Below are positions 7,314 through 16,079 of a DNA stretch of 64,000 bases, piece after piece (position 1 is the first letter of the stretch; the number at the start of each line of letters is the position of its first letter). Both the position numbers and the translations under genes were made by a program. Source of the DNA: Kordiimonas sp. SCSIO 12610. GTDB lineage: Bacteria > Pseudomonadota > Alphaproteobacteria > Sphingomonadales > Kordiimonadaceae. The stretch spans positions 692,501 to 756,500 of the forward strand of contig NZ_CP073747.1 of the NCBI RefSeq assembly GCF_024398015.1. The letters run 5' to 3'. The notes below the pieces were generated by a model. That model was not told the origin of the DNA. It worked only from the letters and a program-made list of their open reading frames with translations, and did not search any database.

Positions 7314-9800
7314 TTACTGAGCTGCGGCTAGGGGAACAGTTTCCTCGCCAGCGCTTGCTTTCTCAGCTTCTTTCTTAGCTTTTAGCTTTACAAGAAGGTC
7401 TGCCATCAGGTCACGGGCTTTTCTGTCAGATTTAAACAGTTTAAGGCGTGATGATGAAACCTTCTGTGGAAAGGTATTATTTCTGTGATCTGCATCAGCA
7501 ATTTGATGAGCGCGGTCAACCTCCACGGAAACAACCTGTTTATCGCGGATATACATCTGAGTCACAAACTCAGCGTCGCGGCGCCACACCTCGGCAGGTA
7601 CCATCATGTCTTCAGTAGAGCCATCCGCGAATGTTAAAGTGACCGGAAGTGGTGTCACCAAACCGCCAACGTTTTCATAATCAACGAAATAGATGAATTG
7701 ATCGTCCTTGATCGCACGCTCTAACGCGCGTTTTTGCCAAGGTGTCAGGCCTTCCAGGTAGCTTTGATATGAATTCCGGTCCTTGTTGGATGTCGTGAAG
7801 CGATCGTTATCGTTATAAACGTCCTTCAAGGCGTCCCCGAAACCATCGATGTACATTTCAATGCCTTCGGCGCGGTTTCTAATCTGCTGAATAGCTTCCG
7901 GCTCGTTTGCAGCCGCTTCAGCACGTTTGATCGGGTTATCGATATCAGGATCACCTGTGAACACCTTATATTCGCGAACACTTGCTACACCCACATCAAC
8001 ATGATCAGTTGTATAGAACCAACCACGCCAGAACCAATCGAGGTCTACACCAGACGCATCTTCCATCGTGCGGAAGAAATCGCTTGGGGTTGGGCGCTTA
8101 AATTTCCAGCGATGTGAATATTCACGGAAGGCGTGGTCAAACAATTCGCGGCCCATCACTGTTTCCCGAAGAACGGTAAGTGCTGCAGCAGGTTTTGAAT
8201 ATGCGTTTGGCCCAAACTGAAGAATCGAATCTGACTGAGTCATAATCGGAACCTGATTCGAACTGCGCATATAGGTGGTGATGGTATCGAGAAGGTTTGT
8301 TTTACCTGCAAATGCCGGGTAATTTTCTTCCCATTCCAGCTCAGCAACATATTCGAGGAAGGTGTTCAGGCCTTCATCCATCCATGTCCACTGGCGCTCA
8401 TCTGAGTTCACAACCATTGGGAAATAAATATGACCAACTTCGTGGATAATCACACCAATAAGGCCGTATTTAATGTTGCGCGTGTATGTGCGCTCATCAA
8501 CATTATCCTGCTTGGTTGGGCGGTATCCATTGAATGTAATCATCGGATATTCCATACCGCCGCGTTCCCATGTGTTCACTGACTGTGCAGTTGGGTAAGG
8601 GTACGCGAATGACATTTTCGAATATACATTCATTGTATGGGCAACAGAATGGGTTGAATATTTAGACCAAATGGGTTCTGCCTCGTTCGGATAGAAAGAC
8701 ATCGCCATAACAAGCGGGTTCTTGTCGTCATCCTGCTTGTGGCCCATCGCGTCCCAGATAAACTTGCGCGATGAAGACCAAGCAAAATCGCGAACATTTT
8801 CAGCAACAAAGCGCCATGTTTTGGTACCTGTTGATTTCTCGGCTTCGTTCGCGGCCGCTTCTTCTGGTGTTACGATAAAGACAGGTTCTTTGGCGTTTTT
8901 CGCTTTGTCCAAACGGCTGCGTTGTTCAGCGGTTAACACATCGCGCGGGTTCTGAAGAACGCCTGTTCCAGACACGATATGATCTTCAGGGACTGTGATT
9001 GATACATCATAATCACCAAATTCAAGCGTGAACTCGCCGCGCCCCAAAAATGCTTTGTGCTGCCAACCTGTATAGTCGGTGAAGGCGGCCATGCGCGGGA
9101 ACCACTGGGCTAGGAAATAGATATAGGTTTCATCATCTTCAAAGCGCTCGTAACCGCCGCGGCCACCAAGCGCAGCCTCTTCAATGATGTTATATTCCCA
9201 GTCGATTGAGAATGTGGTAGTTGCACCGCTTGCAAGCGGGGTAGGCAGGTCAATGCGCATCATTGTATCAACGATTGTGTGCGTTAGCGCGCCGCCATTT
9301 GAACGTTTTACAGCTGTGATTTTATAGCCGTGCTCTGTATCCGAGCGGGATTGATGGGCGCGAAGCTGATTATAGCTAAAGCGGTCGTTGCTACCTGCGG
9401 TGCGCGGCCGATTGTTGGCGCGCGATACTGTTGCAGAGCGCTGTTCGATAGAGCTTTGATTAAAGCGGTTCTGATCCAGTTGTACCCAGAGGTAGCGAAG
9501 CGTAGACGGGGAATTATTGGTATAGGTGATAGTTTCTGAACCAGTAATCCGTTTGTTGTTTTCGTCCAATGTCACATTGATTTTATAATCTGCTGACTGC
9601 TGCCAGTAGTTAGGCCCTGGTGCACCCGTTGCGTCACGGTATACGTTTGGTGTTGGTAGTTCGGTGCCAAGTTGTTTGAATTTTTTAGCGCCACTTCCAA
9701 CTTCACCAGCCTGCACACTGAAACCTGTCAGGGCAACTGCAAACGCCGTAACTAAACCGCGCGCAATCGTTCCTGTTCTATTTTTGAACTGAAAAATCAT
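7314..9800 (-). CDS. Exported M1-family metallopeptidase
   Basis: The 828-residue product has a signal peptide (about 1-31). It has an N-terminal beta-sandwich typical of M1 aminopeptidases and a gluzincin catalytic domain. The zinc site is intact: HEVGH at 453-457 and the distal Glu476 in MDEGLN, eighteen residues after the second His. GGMEYP at 414-419 stands in the place of the GAMEN exopeptidase motif and has diverged from it, so strict aminopeptidase activity is not certain. Expected role is cleavage of N-terminal residues from peptides in the periplasm or outside the cell. AAGGGA lies 9 bp before the ATG. It is the first gene of a pair with the DUF6702 protein. A hairpin lies about 105 bp upstream. 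Confidence 0.9.
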   Translation of the reverse strand: MIFQFKNRTGTIARGLVTAFAVALTGFSVQAGEVGSGAKKFKQLGTELPTPNVYRDATGAPGPNYWQQSADYKINVTLDENNKRITGSETITYTNNSPSTLRYLWVQLDQNRFNQSSIEQRSATVSRANNRPRTAGSNDRFSYNQLRAHQSRSDTEHGYKITAVKRSNGGALTHTIVDTMMRIDLPTPLASGATTTFSIDWEYNIIEEAALGGRGGYERFEDDETYIYFLAQWFPRMAAFTDYTGWQHKAFLGRGEFTLEFGDYDVSITVPEDHIVSGTGVLQNPRDVLTAEQRSRLDKAKNAKEPVFIVTPEEAAANEAEKSTGTKTWRFVAENVRDFAWSSSRKFIWDAMGHKQDDDKNPLVMAMSFYPNEAEPIWSKYSTHSVAHTMNVYSKMSFAYPYPTAQSVNTWERGGMEYPMITFNGYRPTKQDNVDERTYTRNIKYGLIGVIIHEVGHIYFPMVVNSDERQWTWMDEGLNTFLEYVAELEWEENYPAFAGKTNLLDTITTYMRSSNQVPIMTQSDSILQFGPNAYSKPAAALTVLRETVMGRELFDHAFREYSHRWKFKRPTPSDFFRTMEDASGVDLDWFWRGWFYTTDHVDVGVASVREYKVFTGDPDIDNPIKRAEAAANEPEAIQQIRNRAEGIEMYIDGFGDALKDVYNDNDRFTTSNKDRNSYQSYLEGLTPWQKRALERAIKDDQFIYFVDYENVGGLVTPLPVTLTFADGSTEDMMVPAEVWRRDAEFVTQMYIRDKQVVSVEVDRAHQIADADHRNNTFPQKVSSSRLKLFKSDRKARDLMADLLVKLKAKKEAEKASAGEETVPLAAAQ

Positions 9801-9904
9801 CAGATTCTATCCCTTAGATACACTTTCCCAAAAATCTAATCAGCTTTGTGGCATGTTGGTTTCAGTTTTTCAATGAAGGATGCGGTAAACGGAAGCAATA
9901 ATGT

Positions 9905-9929
9905 GTTTGACGGTGTTATCACCGCAAAC
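9905..9929. promoter_or_regulatory. Inverted repeat upstream of the M1 peptidase gene
   Basis: GTTTG-a-CGGTG, loop TTAT, then CACCG-CAAAC forms a 10-bp stem with one bulged base. No T-tract follows on either strand, so it is not an obvious terminator. It lies between the divergent M1 peptidase and amidohydrolase genes and could be an operator or a leader hairpin. Confidence 0.35.
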
Positions 9930-10083
9930 AACACGAAGTTTTCTGTGATTTTTAAGCTTGCCGGGCGTCTGTTGTGGGGCATAGTGTAGTTCACAAGCGG
10001 TTGTTTAGGATGTTCATATGTCTGAGACTATGAAATCGAATTATTCGGTAATCCATTTTGGTATGGGAGCAAAGGGCTAGTAT

Positions 10084-11373
10084 ATGTTTAGAGTGATAGT
10101 GACTATAATTTTGATGGCGTTGGTTGTGTTTCCGGCGAAAGCCAATGATGTCATTTACCGTTTCGCAAAAATCATTGACGGAACGGGGTCAGTATTGGAC
10201 GCACGTGACATTCTCATCAGTGACGGATTAATCAAACAGGTGGGAATGGGGGTAGATAAAACAGCACCGGATGCTTCCCTTGTGGATATGGGGTCATTGA
10301 TTGCACTGCCGGGTTTGATCGATGCACATACCCATATCACATACGGTCTCGAAGGCGAAAGCCATGGAAATGCCTGGGCCGAACTAGGTCAGGTGCCTCT
10401 TTCAAAGCGATTGGTTGCTGGATATGAAAATGGCCTGAAAACACTAAATACAGGCGTTACCACGGTTCGTGATCTGAATGCGGGCGAAAATCTGGATTAT
10501 TACCTCAGGGATTTGATCAATGCTGGCGCCCTTAAGGGTCCGCGCATATTCACGTCTGGCGCTGGCATCCATCCAGCGAATGAAGGGAACCGTGTAACCG
10601 AAGCCCGTGATCGCACCGCAGAAGTTCTGGCGTTGGCGAGCACGCGAGCACGTGAAGGCGCGGATTGGATCAAGTTTTTTGCGACAACAGGAAGCGCCTC
10701 TGATCTTACGAGCCGCCAGCAATATTTTGAGGATGATTTTAAAGCGGCTGTTTCGGTTGCAAAACAATTTGGCCTGCGGGTCACGGTTCATTCGTATGGG
10801 CCTGAAGCTGTCGAGGGGGCAATTAACGCAGGCGTAAACTCTATCGAGCATGCTGTTGATGTGCCTGACGCACTTTTAGAACGTATGGCGGAAACAGGTA
10901 TCATTTATGTTCCGACCGTCGATCATAATCGGTATTACGCCGCGCACGCTGATGAATATGGCTACGGCGATGATATTCAGAAAAATCTGTATGATTTTGT
11001 TGCTCGCAATCTTGAAACGGTGAAGCGCGCGCATAAAAGAGGTGTGAAAATCGCTATGGGTTCTGACGCTGTTTTAAGCGGCTTCGGTGAAAATACATGT
11101 GAACTGAGGGCCTTTGTCGAGGCGGGTATGACAAATTCCGAAGCGATACAAACGGCTACCATCAACGGCGCAGCGTTGTTGGGTCAGGAAGATCGTTTAG
11201 GGCGCATTAAAGCAGGGTTTGTTGCGGATATTGTTGCGGTTGAGGCTGATCCGCTGGTTGATATTAATAATCTGATCAACGGTGTCCGCTGGGTATTGAA
11301 AGAAGGCAAAATTGTCGTTCCCCACAATAATCAGCAGCGCCAACAGCCCAATTGTGGAGCTTTGAAACACTGA
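10084..11373 (+). CDS. Exported amidohydrolase (imidazolonepropionase/Xaa-Pro dipeptidase-like)
   Basis: The 429-residue product has a signal peptide (about 1-20, ending AKA). It is a binuclear amidohydrolase with every expected metal ligand: HTH (His82, His84), the Lys197 that would be carboxylated in DWIKFF, His236, His256 and Asp328. This pattern matches the group that includes imidazolonepropionase-like proteins and bacterial dipeptidases acting on Xaa-Arg/Lys or Xaa-Pro substrates. Export argues for a peptide or N-acyl amino acid substrate rather than a histidine-pathway intermediate. A second amidohydrolase follows after 62 bp and an ornithine-cyclodeaminase-family gene after that. The exact substrate cannot be read from the sequence. 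Confidence 0.85.
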   Translation: MFRVIVTIILMALVVFPAKANDVIYRFAKIIDGTGSVLDARDILISDGLIKQVGMGVDKTAPDASLVDMGSLIALPGLIDAHTHITYGLEGESHGNAWAELGQVPLSKRLVAGYENGLKTLNTGVTTVRDLNAGENLDYYLRDLINAGALKGPRIFTSGAGIHPANEGNRVTEARDRTAEVLALASTRAREGADWIKFFATTGSASDLTSRQQYFEDDFKAAVSVAKQFGLRVTVHSYGPEAVEGAINAGVNSIEHAVDVPDALLERMAETGIIYVPTVDHNRYYAAHADEYGYGDDIQKNLYDFVARNLETVKRAHKRGVKIAMGSDAVLSGFGENTCELRAFVEAGMTNSEAIQTATINGAALLGQEDRLGRIKAGFVADIVAVEADPLVDINNLINGVRWVLKEGKIVVPHNNQQRQQPNCGALKH

Positions 11374-11435
11374 AATCACCCTGGATAAAGGCTTTCTGTG
11401 TTTAGCAGGTAGCCACGAATTGTTGGGAGGGAAAA

Positions 11436-12776
11436 ATGAAACTTTTTAAAGTGTTCGCGTTAATCACTTTGTCCATAACAGTATCATCGGTTGTTTATGC
11501 CGATGATCTGACGGCAATCGTTGGAGGGCGTATCATTGACGGCAACGGTGGCACTCCCATTAATGACGGCGTCATCCTAATCGAAGGGGACCGGATCAAA
11601 GCAGTTGGTAAGGATGGCGGTATTACCATCCCAGAAGGCACAAAAATTATTGATGCGGATGGCATGACAATAATGCCCGGGCTGATCGATGTTCATGTTC
11701 ATTTCGATATTTTGGGCCACGCTGATTATAATCATTGGTTCGCAACATATGAGGACCGTATGCGAAGCGATATATTACCGTCTGCTGCAAAGGCAATGTT
11801 GAATGCAGGGGTAACCAGTGTTCGTGATCTCGGCGCGGATGTCAGTAATATTTTCTGGATACGTGACCAAATTAATAGCGGTCAAATGATCGGGCCGCGA
11901 ACTTTCATCGCGGGGCCGTTCCTGAGGAAAACAGTAACCGCCTTTGTGTCTGAAACCTATAAGGATACATGGCCCATCGAAAGCCCTGAGGACGCACGCG
12001 AGAAGGTGCGTAAGCTTAAATCCATGGGGGTGGATGTTATTAAAACGCAGGATGAAGCCCTATCTGAAGCTGAGCTTGCTGCGATTTATGATGAAGCCCA
12101 CAAGCAGGGTTTGCGTGTCGCATCGCATATCTACTCGGCTGACGGTATTAAAACCGCATTGAAGGCTGGGATGGGGCCATATGATACGATTGAACATATT
12201 GGTGATGGTGAAGCACCTGAATATGACAGTGAAATTCTGGACCTTATCCTTCAAAATCAAGTGGCGATGGCACCGACGATTATTGCCCTCGACGGGCTTG
12301 CGCAGATTATTGACAATCCTGAATTAACCGATGATCCGCGTTGGAAACGGGATCTACCAGCGGATATTTACGCGGATGTTCGAAGGTCATATCGTAATGC
12401 AGATTTAAGCGCTCATCCCCTTTACAAACGGGCAACTACCGATAGGCCTGGGCGTATGGCGAAGCTGCGCCAACTTGCGGATGCTGGTGCTGTTTTTGCT
12501 GTGTCGAGCGATAGCGGTACCCGCGGAAACCCACACCATGACGCCCTTTGGAAGGAAATGGTTCTACTGCAGGAAGCCACAGGAAAAACAAACATGGAAA
12601 TCCTGATTGCTGCGACAAAAACAAACGCGATCATTCTTAATCAGTTAGAAAACCTTGGCACGTTGGAAACAGGCAAGTTTGCGGACATTATTCTGATCGA
12701 TGGTGATCCCCTCGCATATCTATCCGATATGCGGCGAGTGCGCCACGTGATCAAAGGCGGCAAGGTAATTCGGTAA
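11436..12776 (+). CDS. Second exported amidohydrolase
   Basis: The 446-residue product has a signal peptide (about 1-22, ending VYA). Metal ligands are complete: His87 and His89 in DVHVHF, Lys203 in DVIKTQD, His231, His254 and Asp359. It belongs to the same superfamily branch as the preceding gene but is clearly divergent in sequence, so it is an old paralogue or a separate family member, not a recent duplicate. GGGAGGGAAAA before the ATG is a strong ribosome site. The next gene starts 3 bp after its stop, which suggests translational coupling. Probable role: hydrolysis of small amides or dipeptides in the periplasm. Confidence 0.85.
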   Translation: MKLFKVFALITLSITVSSVVYADDLTAIVGGRIIDGNGGTPINDGVILIEGDRIKAVGKDGGITIPEGTKIIDADGMTIMPGLIDVHVHFDILGHADYNHWFATYEDRMRSDILPSAAKAMLNAGVTSVRDLGADVSNIFWIRDQINSGQMIGPRTFIAGPFLRKTVTAFVSETYKDTWPIESPEDAREKVRKLKSMGVDVIKTQDEALSEAELAAIYDEAHKQGLRVASHIYSADGIKTALKAGMGPYDTIEHIGDGEAPEYDSEILDLILQNQVAMAPTIIALDGLAQIIDNPELTDDPRWKRDLPADIYADVRRSYRNADLSAHPLYKRATTDRPGRMAKLRQLADAGAVFAVSSDSGTRGNPHHDALWKEMVLLQEATGKTNMEILIAATKTNAIILNQLENLGTLETGKFADIILIDGDPLAYLSDMRRVRHVIKGGKVIR

Positions 12777-12779
12777 GAT

Positions 12780-13748
12780 ATGAAACTTAATGATATTCGA
12801 TTGATCGAGGCAGAGGATATTGCCCGACTGAGCCCATTTCCCGCTTTGATAGAAGCGCTAGATGATAGTTTTAGAAACACGCCCACCGCACCCACAAGGG
12901 CGCACTATGCAATAAATGATCACGCGGGTAGCGAAGTAACTCTTTTGTCCATGACCGCATGGCAACAAGAGAGATATATCGGGCAAAAACTGGTTTCTGT
13001 GGTGTCTGCGAATGCGGCCAAAGGACTTGAAACAGTGTGCGGTATTTATGTTTTGCTAAGCGCAGAGACAGGTTTGCCTCTTGCTTTTCTGGATGCAGCG
13101 GAAATGACAGCGCGGCGTACGGCAGCAGCATCCGCCCTAGCGGCTAAATATTTAGTACCTGAGGACGCAGAGACCTTCCTGCTTGTGGGTACAGGAAAAC
13201 TTGCCCCATATATGATTGAAGCGCATCTTGCTGCGCGCAGTTATAAAAAAATTCAGATATGGGGGCGATCAGAAGTGAAAGCGAATGCTGTAAAGCATGC
13301 ACTTGCGCCAATCGGAATGGAGGTTGAAGTGGCCGATGATCTTGAGGCTGCATGCCGTGGGGCAGATGTTATTTCGTGTGTAACCACATCCACGGTTCCG
13401 ATTGTAAAAGGCGATTGGTTGAAGAACGGCGTTCACCTTGACCTTGTCGGCGCGTTCAAGCCTAACATGCGTGAAACCGATGATGAAGCGATGGCCCGAT
13501 CATCTATATTTGTCGATACATTTGAGGGAGCCTTGAAGGAGGGCGGTGATATCGTTCAGCCGCTTGACGCCGGGGCAATCACACGTGACCATATCAAGGC
13601 CGACCTTTCGATGCTTTCAAAAGGTGACCACAAAGGGCGCCATTTACGGGGTGAAAATACAGTTTTCAAATCAACCGGAACCGCTATCGAGGATTATGCA
13701 TTGGCGGGGCTTGTATACGATCGGCTACTCGCTGGCGAACAATCATAA
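12780..13748 (+). CDS. Ornithine cyclodeaminase / mu-crystallin family protein
   Basis: The 322-residue cytoplasmic protein shows the family hallmarks: GQKLVSV with Lys70, the TARRTAAASALAA helix (about 110-122) and the dinucleotide-binding LLVGTGKLAPYMIEAH (134-149). Family members are NAD-linked ornithine cyclodeaminases, alanine dehydrogenases or ketimine reductases, and sequence alone does not separate these. It starts 3 bp after the second amidohydrolase. A plausible but unproven link is that exported dipeptidases release a basic or imino amino acid that this enzyme processes. Confidence 0.85.
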   Translation: MKLNDIRLIEAEDIARLSPFPALIEALDDSFRNTPTAPTRAHYAINDHAGSEVTLLSMTAWQQERYIGQKLVSVVSANAAKGLETVCGIYVLLSAETGLPLAFLDAAEMTARRTAAASALAAKYLVPEDAETFLLVGTGKLAPYMIEAHLAARSYKKIQIWGRSEVKANAVKHALAPIGMEVEVADDLEAACRGADVISCVTTSTVPIVKGDWLKNGVHLDLVGAFKPNMRETDDEAMARSSIFVDTFEGALKEGGDIVQPLDAGAITRDHIKADLSMLSKGDHKGRHLRGENTVFKSTGTAIEDYALAGLVYDRLLAGEQS

Positions 13749-13764
13749 AATATGTCAAAGAAAA

Positions 13765-13786
13765 CCCGACAATCAGGATTGTCGGG
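13765..13786 (-). terminator. Intrinsic terminator for the ACT-like gene
   Basis: Perfect 10-bp stem CCCGACAATC/GATTGTCGGG with a 2-nt gap. Read on the minus strand it is followed by TTTTCTTT. It lies between two converging genes and may stop transcription from both. Confidence 0.7.
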
Positions 13787-13811
13787 CCAAGTTCCTTCTT
13801 GGGATTATTGT

Positions 13812-14102
13812 TTAAGCAGCTTGGGGAAGAATTGTTGCAGACTGGGGTGAAACAAGTGTTTCATACTGCACCGATTGCACCGTCAGAATTTGACGCATTT
13901 TGTTGGCTGTGACCATGACAGTATGGTCATCCATATCGACAATATCCATTTCGATAACTTGCAAATCACTACTGCGGCGCAGAGAAATCATTTCCGGTGC
14001 TGAATCGCGAATAGTTAGAATCTCAAGGATACGCGGTAGGGTATTAACATCATATGCAGTTTGCAGGCTGAACCGTGTTCGTTTGTTTCCTTGTAAAACC
14101 AT
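13812..14102 (-). CDS. Small stand-alone ACT-like domain protein
   Basis: The 96-residue product has no signal peptide. Its pattern (FSLQTAYDVNTLPRILEIL, then alternating strands, then MRQILTVQSVQYE) resembles an ACT or acetolactate-synthase small-subunit fold. ACT domains bind amino acids and regulate partner enzymes. The gene is divergent from an Lrp-family regulator with about 140 bp between starts, and an AAAAGG sequence lies before the ATG. No acetolactate synthase gene lies in the window. The fold assignment is by eye and moderate. A role as an amino-acid sensor acting with the neighbouring regulator is inference. Confidence 0.55.
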   Translation of the reverse strand: MVLQGNKRTRFSLQTAYDVNTLPRILEILTIRDSAPEMISLRRSSDLQVIEMDIVDMDDHTVMVTANKMRQILTVQSVQYETLVSPQSATILPQAA

Positions 14103-14244
14103 TTTAGCACCTTTTAAAGCTTGAGGTCATCAGTGTGTGAATAATGCCCGGTTTCTATATGGAAAGGGTCCCTAAATTGATTGTAATATTAAAAAAAATA
14201 AGATATTTTCTCAATTATATTGTATTTTAAGGAAAAATGTTCTG

Positions 14245-14718
14245 ATGATTGATGAATTAGATGCTAAAATATTAAATAAACTGCAAAATAATGCGACAAT
14301 GTCCTTGCAGGACTTGGGGGGTGAGCTAGCGTCTTCACGTTCAGCTGTTTGGCGGCGAATTCAACGTATGGAAGAACTGGGCATTATCAAACAGCATACT
14401 GTGCTCTTGGACCCTGAAAAAGTTGGTCTGGGCGTTATGGTGTTTGCTCAGGTGAAAATGCAGGCTCATGGTCAAAGTGATCTTCCAAATTTTATCGAGC
14501 AGGTTCAGCGTTTTCCGGAAGTCATAGAATGCCATACATTGATGGGTGATGTTGATTTCATACTGAAAATACGCGTCCCGGATATCCAAAGTTATGAAAA
14601 ACTATTCTGGGATCACCTGTCGCGGATTGACGGGGTTCGCGAAATCAATTCGTCTATTGCTTTAACGGCGGTTAAGGACACCACTGTTCTGAATGTTCAG
14701 CCCGTGACGATGAAATGA
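14245..14718 (+). CDS. Lrp/AsnC-family transcriptional regulator
   Basis: 157 residues, the usual length for the family. It has an N-terminal winged helix (LDAKILNKLQ ... SRSAVWRRIQRMEELGII, about 5-48) and a C-terminal ligand-binding RAM domain with the MGDVDFILKIRVPD core. These proteins sense amino acids and form octamers. AAGGA lies 11 bp before the chosen ATG. An ATG eight bases upstream hits a stop at once. The AT-rich 140-bp divergent region shared with the ACT-like gene is the natural place for autoregulation. Candidate targets are the neighbouring amidohydrolase and cyclodeaminase genes (inference). Confidence 0.9.
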   Translation: MIDELDAKILNKLQNNATMSLQDLGGELASSRSAVWRRIQRMEELGIIKQHTVLLDPEKVGLGVMVFAQVKMQAHGQSDLPNFIEQVQRFPEVIECHTLMGDVDFILKIRVPDIQSYEKLFWDHLSRIDGVREINSSIALTAVKDTTVLNVQPVTMK

Positions 14719-14743
14719 ATTAAAGCGGCATCAAATTAGCCAT

Positions 14744-15553
14744 CTAAAAGTGCCATTTTACAAGCGCACTGATAGAGAACTGATCACTATCAAGCGTATC
14801 AGTACTTAAAACACCAAATTGGTTTTCCCAAATATCGCATTCAATCCCGATAAAAAATTTGCCCGGGCGTCCAATCTTTGTTCCCAAATCCCATTTGATC
14901 TGGGGAATAGCATGGAAATTAGGAGCGCGTGATCCAAAGCCCGGCGAATAATCCATAAAGCCGTCAATCAAGAATTTTTCCTGACCAATTTTGAAGGGAT
15001 AAGCATAAACGATACTAAATTGAACATCATCAAAGCCATCACCGAGGCTGGTATCTTTTCTAGAAAAGGCTGTGAACCTGAAAATCCGAAAACCAGGAAC
15101 ACGTAAATCGGCAGATAGGCCGAGGGCAATACCCTCCAGGCCGCCACGTCCGCGCTCCCAGATGCCGCCGAGTGATAAATCGGAAACAAAGCTGGATTTT
15201 GGAAAACGTAAACCCATTGTTTTGCCCAAGCTCATACGTGCGAAGGCCTTGAAAAACCATGCCTGATCCAAAACCGGATTTGAATGCATGTCTATTTTGT
15301 CATAGAACGCAAACACATCGCCGAATGCCCATATGCTTTTGTGTTCAAAAGTTATGGCTGACAGATTATCGCCCGGCAATGCGAAGCCGGTTCCTGTCAA
15401 AAAGGCAATACTATTGTCCATTTTCAGGAGCAATTTCTGCCCGGACTGTCCTGTAGGCGGTTTTGTCGTCGTATTATCGCTGGCATGAATTGGCGAAAAG
15501 CTGATGAAAGCAATCACCCCGAAAACCAGTGCCCAAAGGCGCTTGTCAAACAT
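14744..15553 (-). CDS. Tsx/OmpK-like outer-membrane channel
   Basis: The 269-residue product has a signal peptide (about 1-24, ending HAS), alternating beta-strand pattern and a C-terminal aromatic end (ALVKWHF) typical of outer-membrane barrels. The SIWAFGDVFAFYD segment, FSRKDTSLGDGFDDVQF and the final IECDIWENQFG match the nucleoside-specific channel Tsx/OmpK family. Proteins of this family pass nucleosides or similar small molecules. It converges on the Lrp-type gene (25 bp between stops). Its promoter region is shared with the upstream side of the B12 riboswitch region, but the gene reads away from it. Confidence 0.8.
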   Translation of the reverse strand: MFDKRLWALVFGVIAFISFSPIHASDNTTTKPPTGQSGQKLLLKMDNSIAFLTGTGFALPGDNLSAITFEHKSIWAFGDVFAFYDKIDMHSNPVLDQAWFFKAFARMSLGKTMGLRFPKSSFVSDLSLGGIWERGRGGLEGIALGLSADLRVPGFRIFRFTAFSRKDTSLGDGFDDVQFSIVYAYPFKIGQEKFLIDGFMDYSPGFGSRAPNFHAIPQIKWDLGTKIGRPGKFFIGIECDIWENQFGVLSTDTLDSDQFSISALVKWHF

Positions 15554-15744
15554 TCAAAGTCTCCGTACGTGCGCGAGCACGATAGAATGTTCGACCCCCA
15601 TCTGGTTGAACCTTCTGCAGGGTGATACTGATGGGAATTCGTTAAAATCTTCCTACCAAGTTATATTTCCAAAAGTCATCGCATTAGTATGTCAGGATGT
15701 TTTAGCTTGCTCATTCCAAGAGCAATAGGCTATAGCCACACTCA

Positions 15745-15929
15745 GATGGTTCTGCTGGGCATGCCCAGCAGCTAAGAGGGAACACGGTGAGGCTTTTCTT
15801 ATAGCGCCAAATCCGTGACTGTACCCGCAACTGTAAGTGAGGAATGTTACCAGCATATATCCACTGGGACCAAAACCCCGGGAAGGATCTGGTAACATAG
15901 CGATCCACGAAGTCAGGAGACCTGCCATC
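15745..15929 (+). promoter_or_regulatory. Cobalamin (adenosylcobalamin-type) riboswitch aptamer
   Basis: All core B12 boxes are present in order: a TAAGAGGGAACACGGTG stretch (about 15773-15789), GACTGTACCCGCAACTGTAA (from 15817), CCACTGGG (15861-15868), GGGAAGG (15880-15886) and GAAGTCAGGAGACCTGCC (15909-15926). The closing P1 stem pairs GATGG (15745-15749) with CCATC (15925-15929). It sits about 150 bases before the ATG of a TonB-dependent receptor and is expected to lower expression of the uptake arm when B12 is abundant. The aptamer ends are set by the P1 pairing I can see. Confidence 0.95.
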
Positions 15930-16005
15930 ATGTCGCCCATCTGATGGTCGGGTTTAACCATACAGAGCGGAATTCCGTGCCGGCGATATTTCGGATTGTG
16001 CACGG
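15925..16005 (+). promoter_or_regulatory. Probable riboswitch expression platform
   Basis: CCATCA (15925-15930) can pair either with GATGG of the aptamer P1 or with TGATGG (15942-15947), so the two structures exclude each other. A further stem CCGTGC/GCACGG (15975-15980 with 16000-16005) follows. There is no long U-run, so control may be by structure in the leader rather than by a plain terminator. This is a pairing inference, not folded by software. Confidence 0.5.
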
Positions 16006-16079
16006 AGGGCGGCGTTATAAACCCAAACTCCACACAAAATATTATAACCAACCCAATTGGGTTCAGTGGAGTATTCCAA

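Noticed and set aside
15996-16079. Upstream in-frame start for btuB
   Set aside because: It would place codons in the riboswitch leader, and the segment does not look like a signal peptide. The ATG at 16080 has a good ribosome site and signal sequence.
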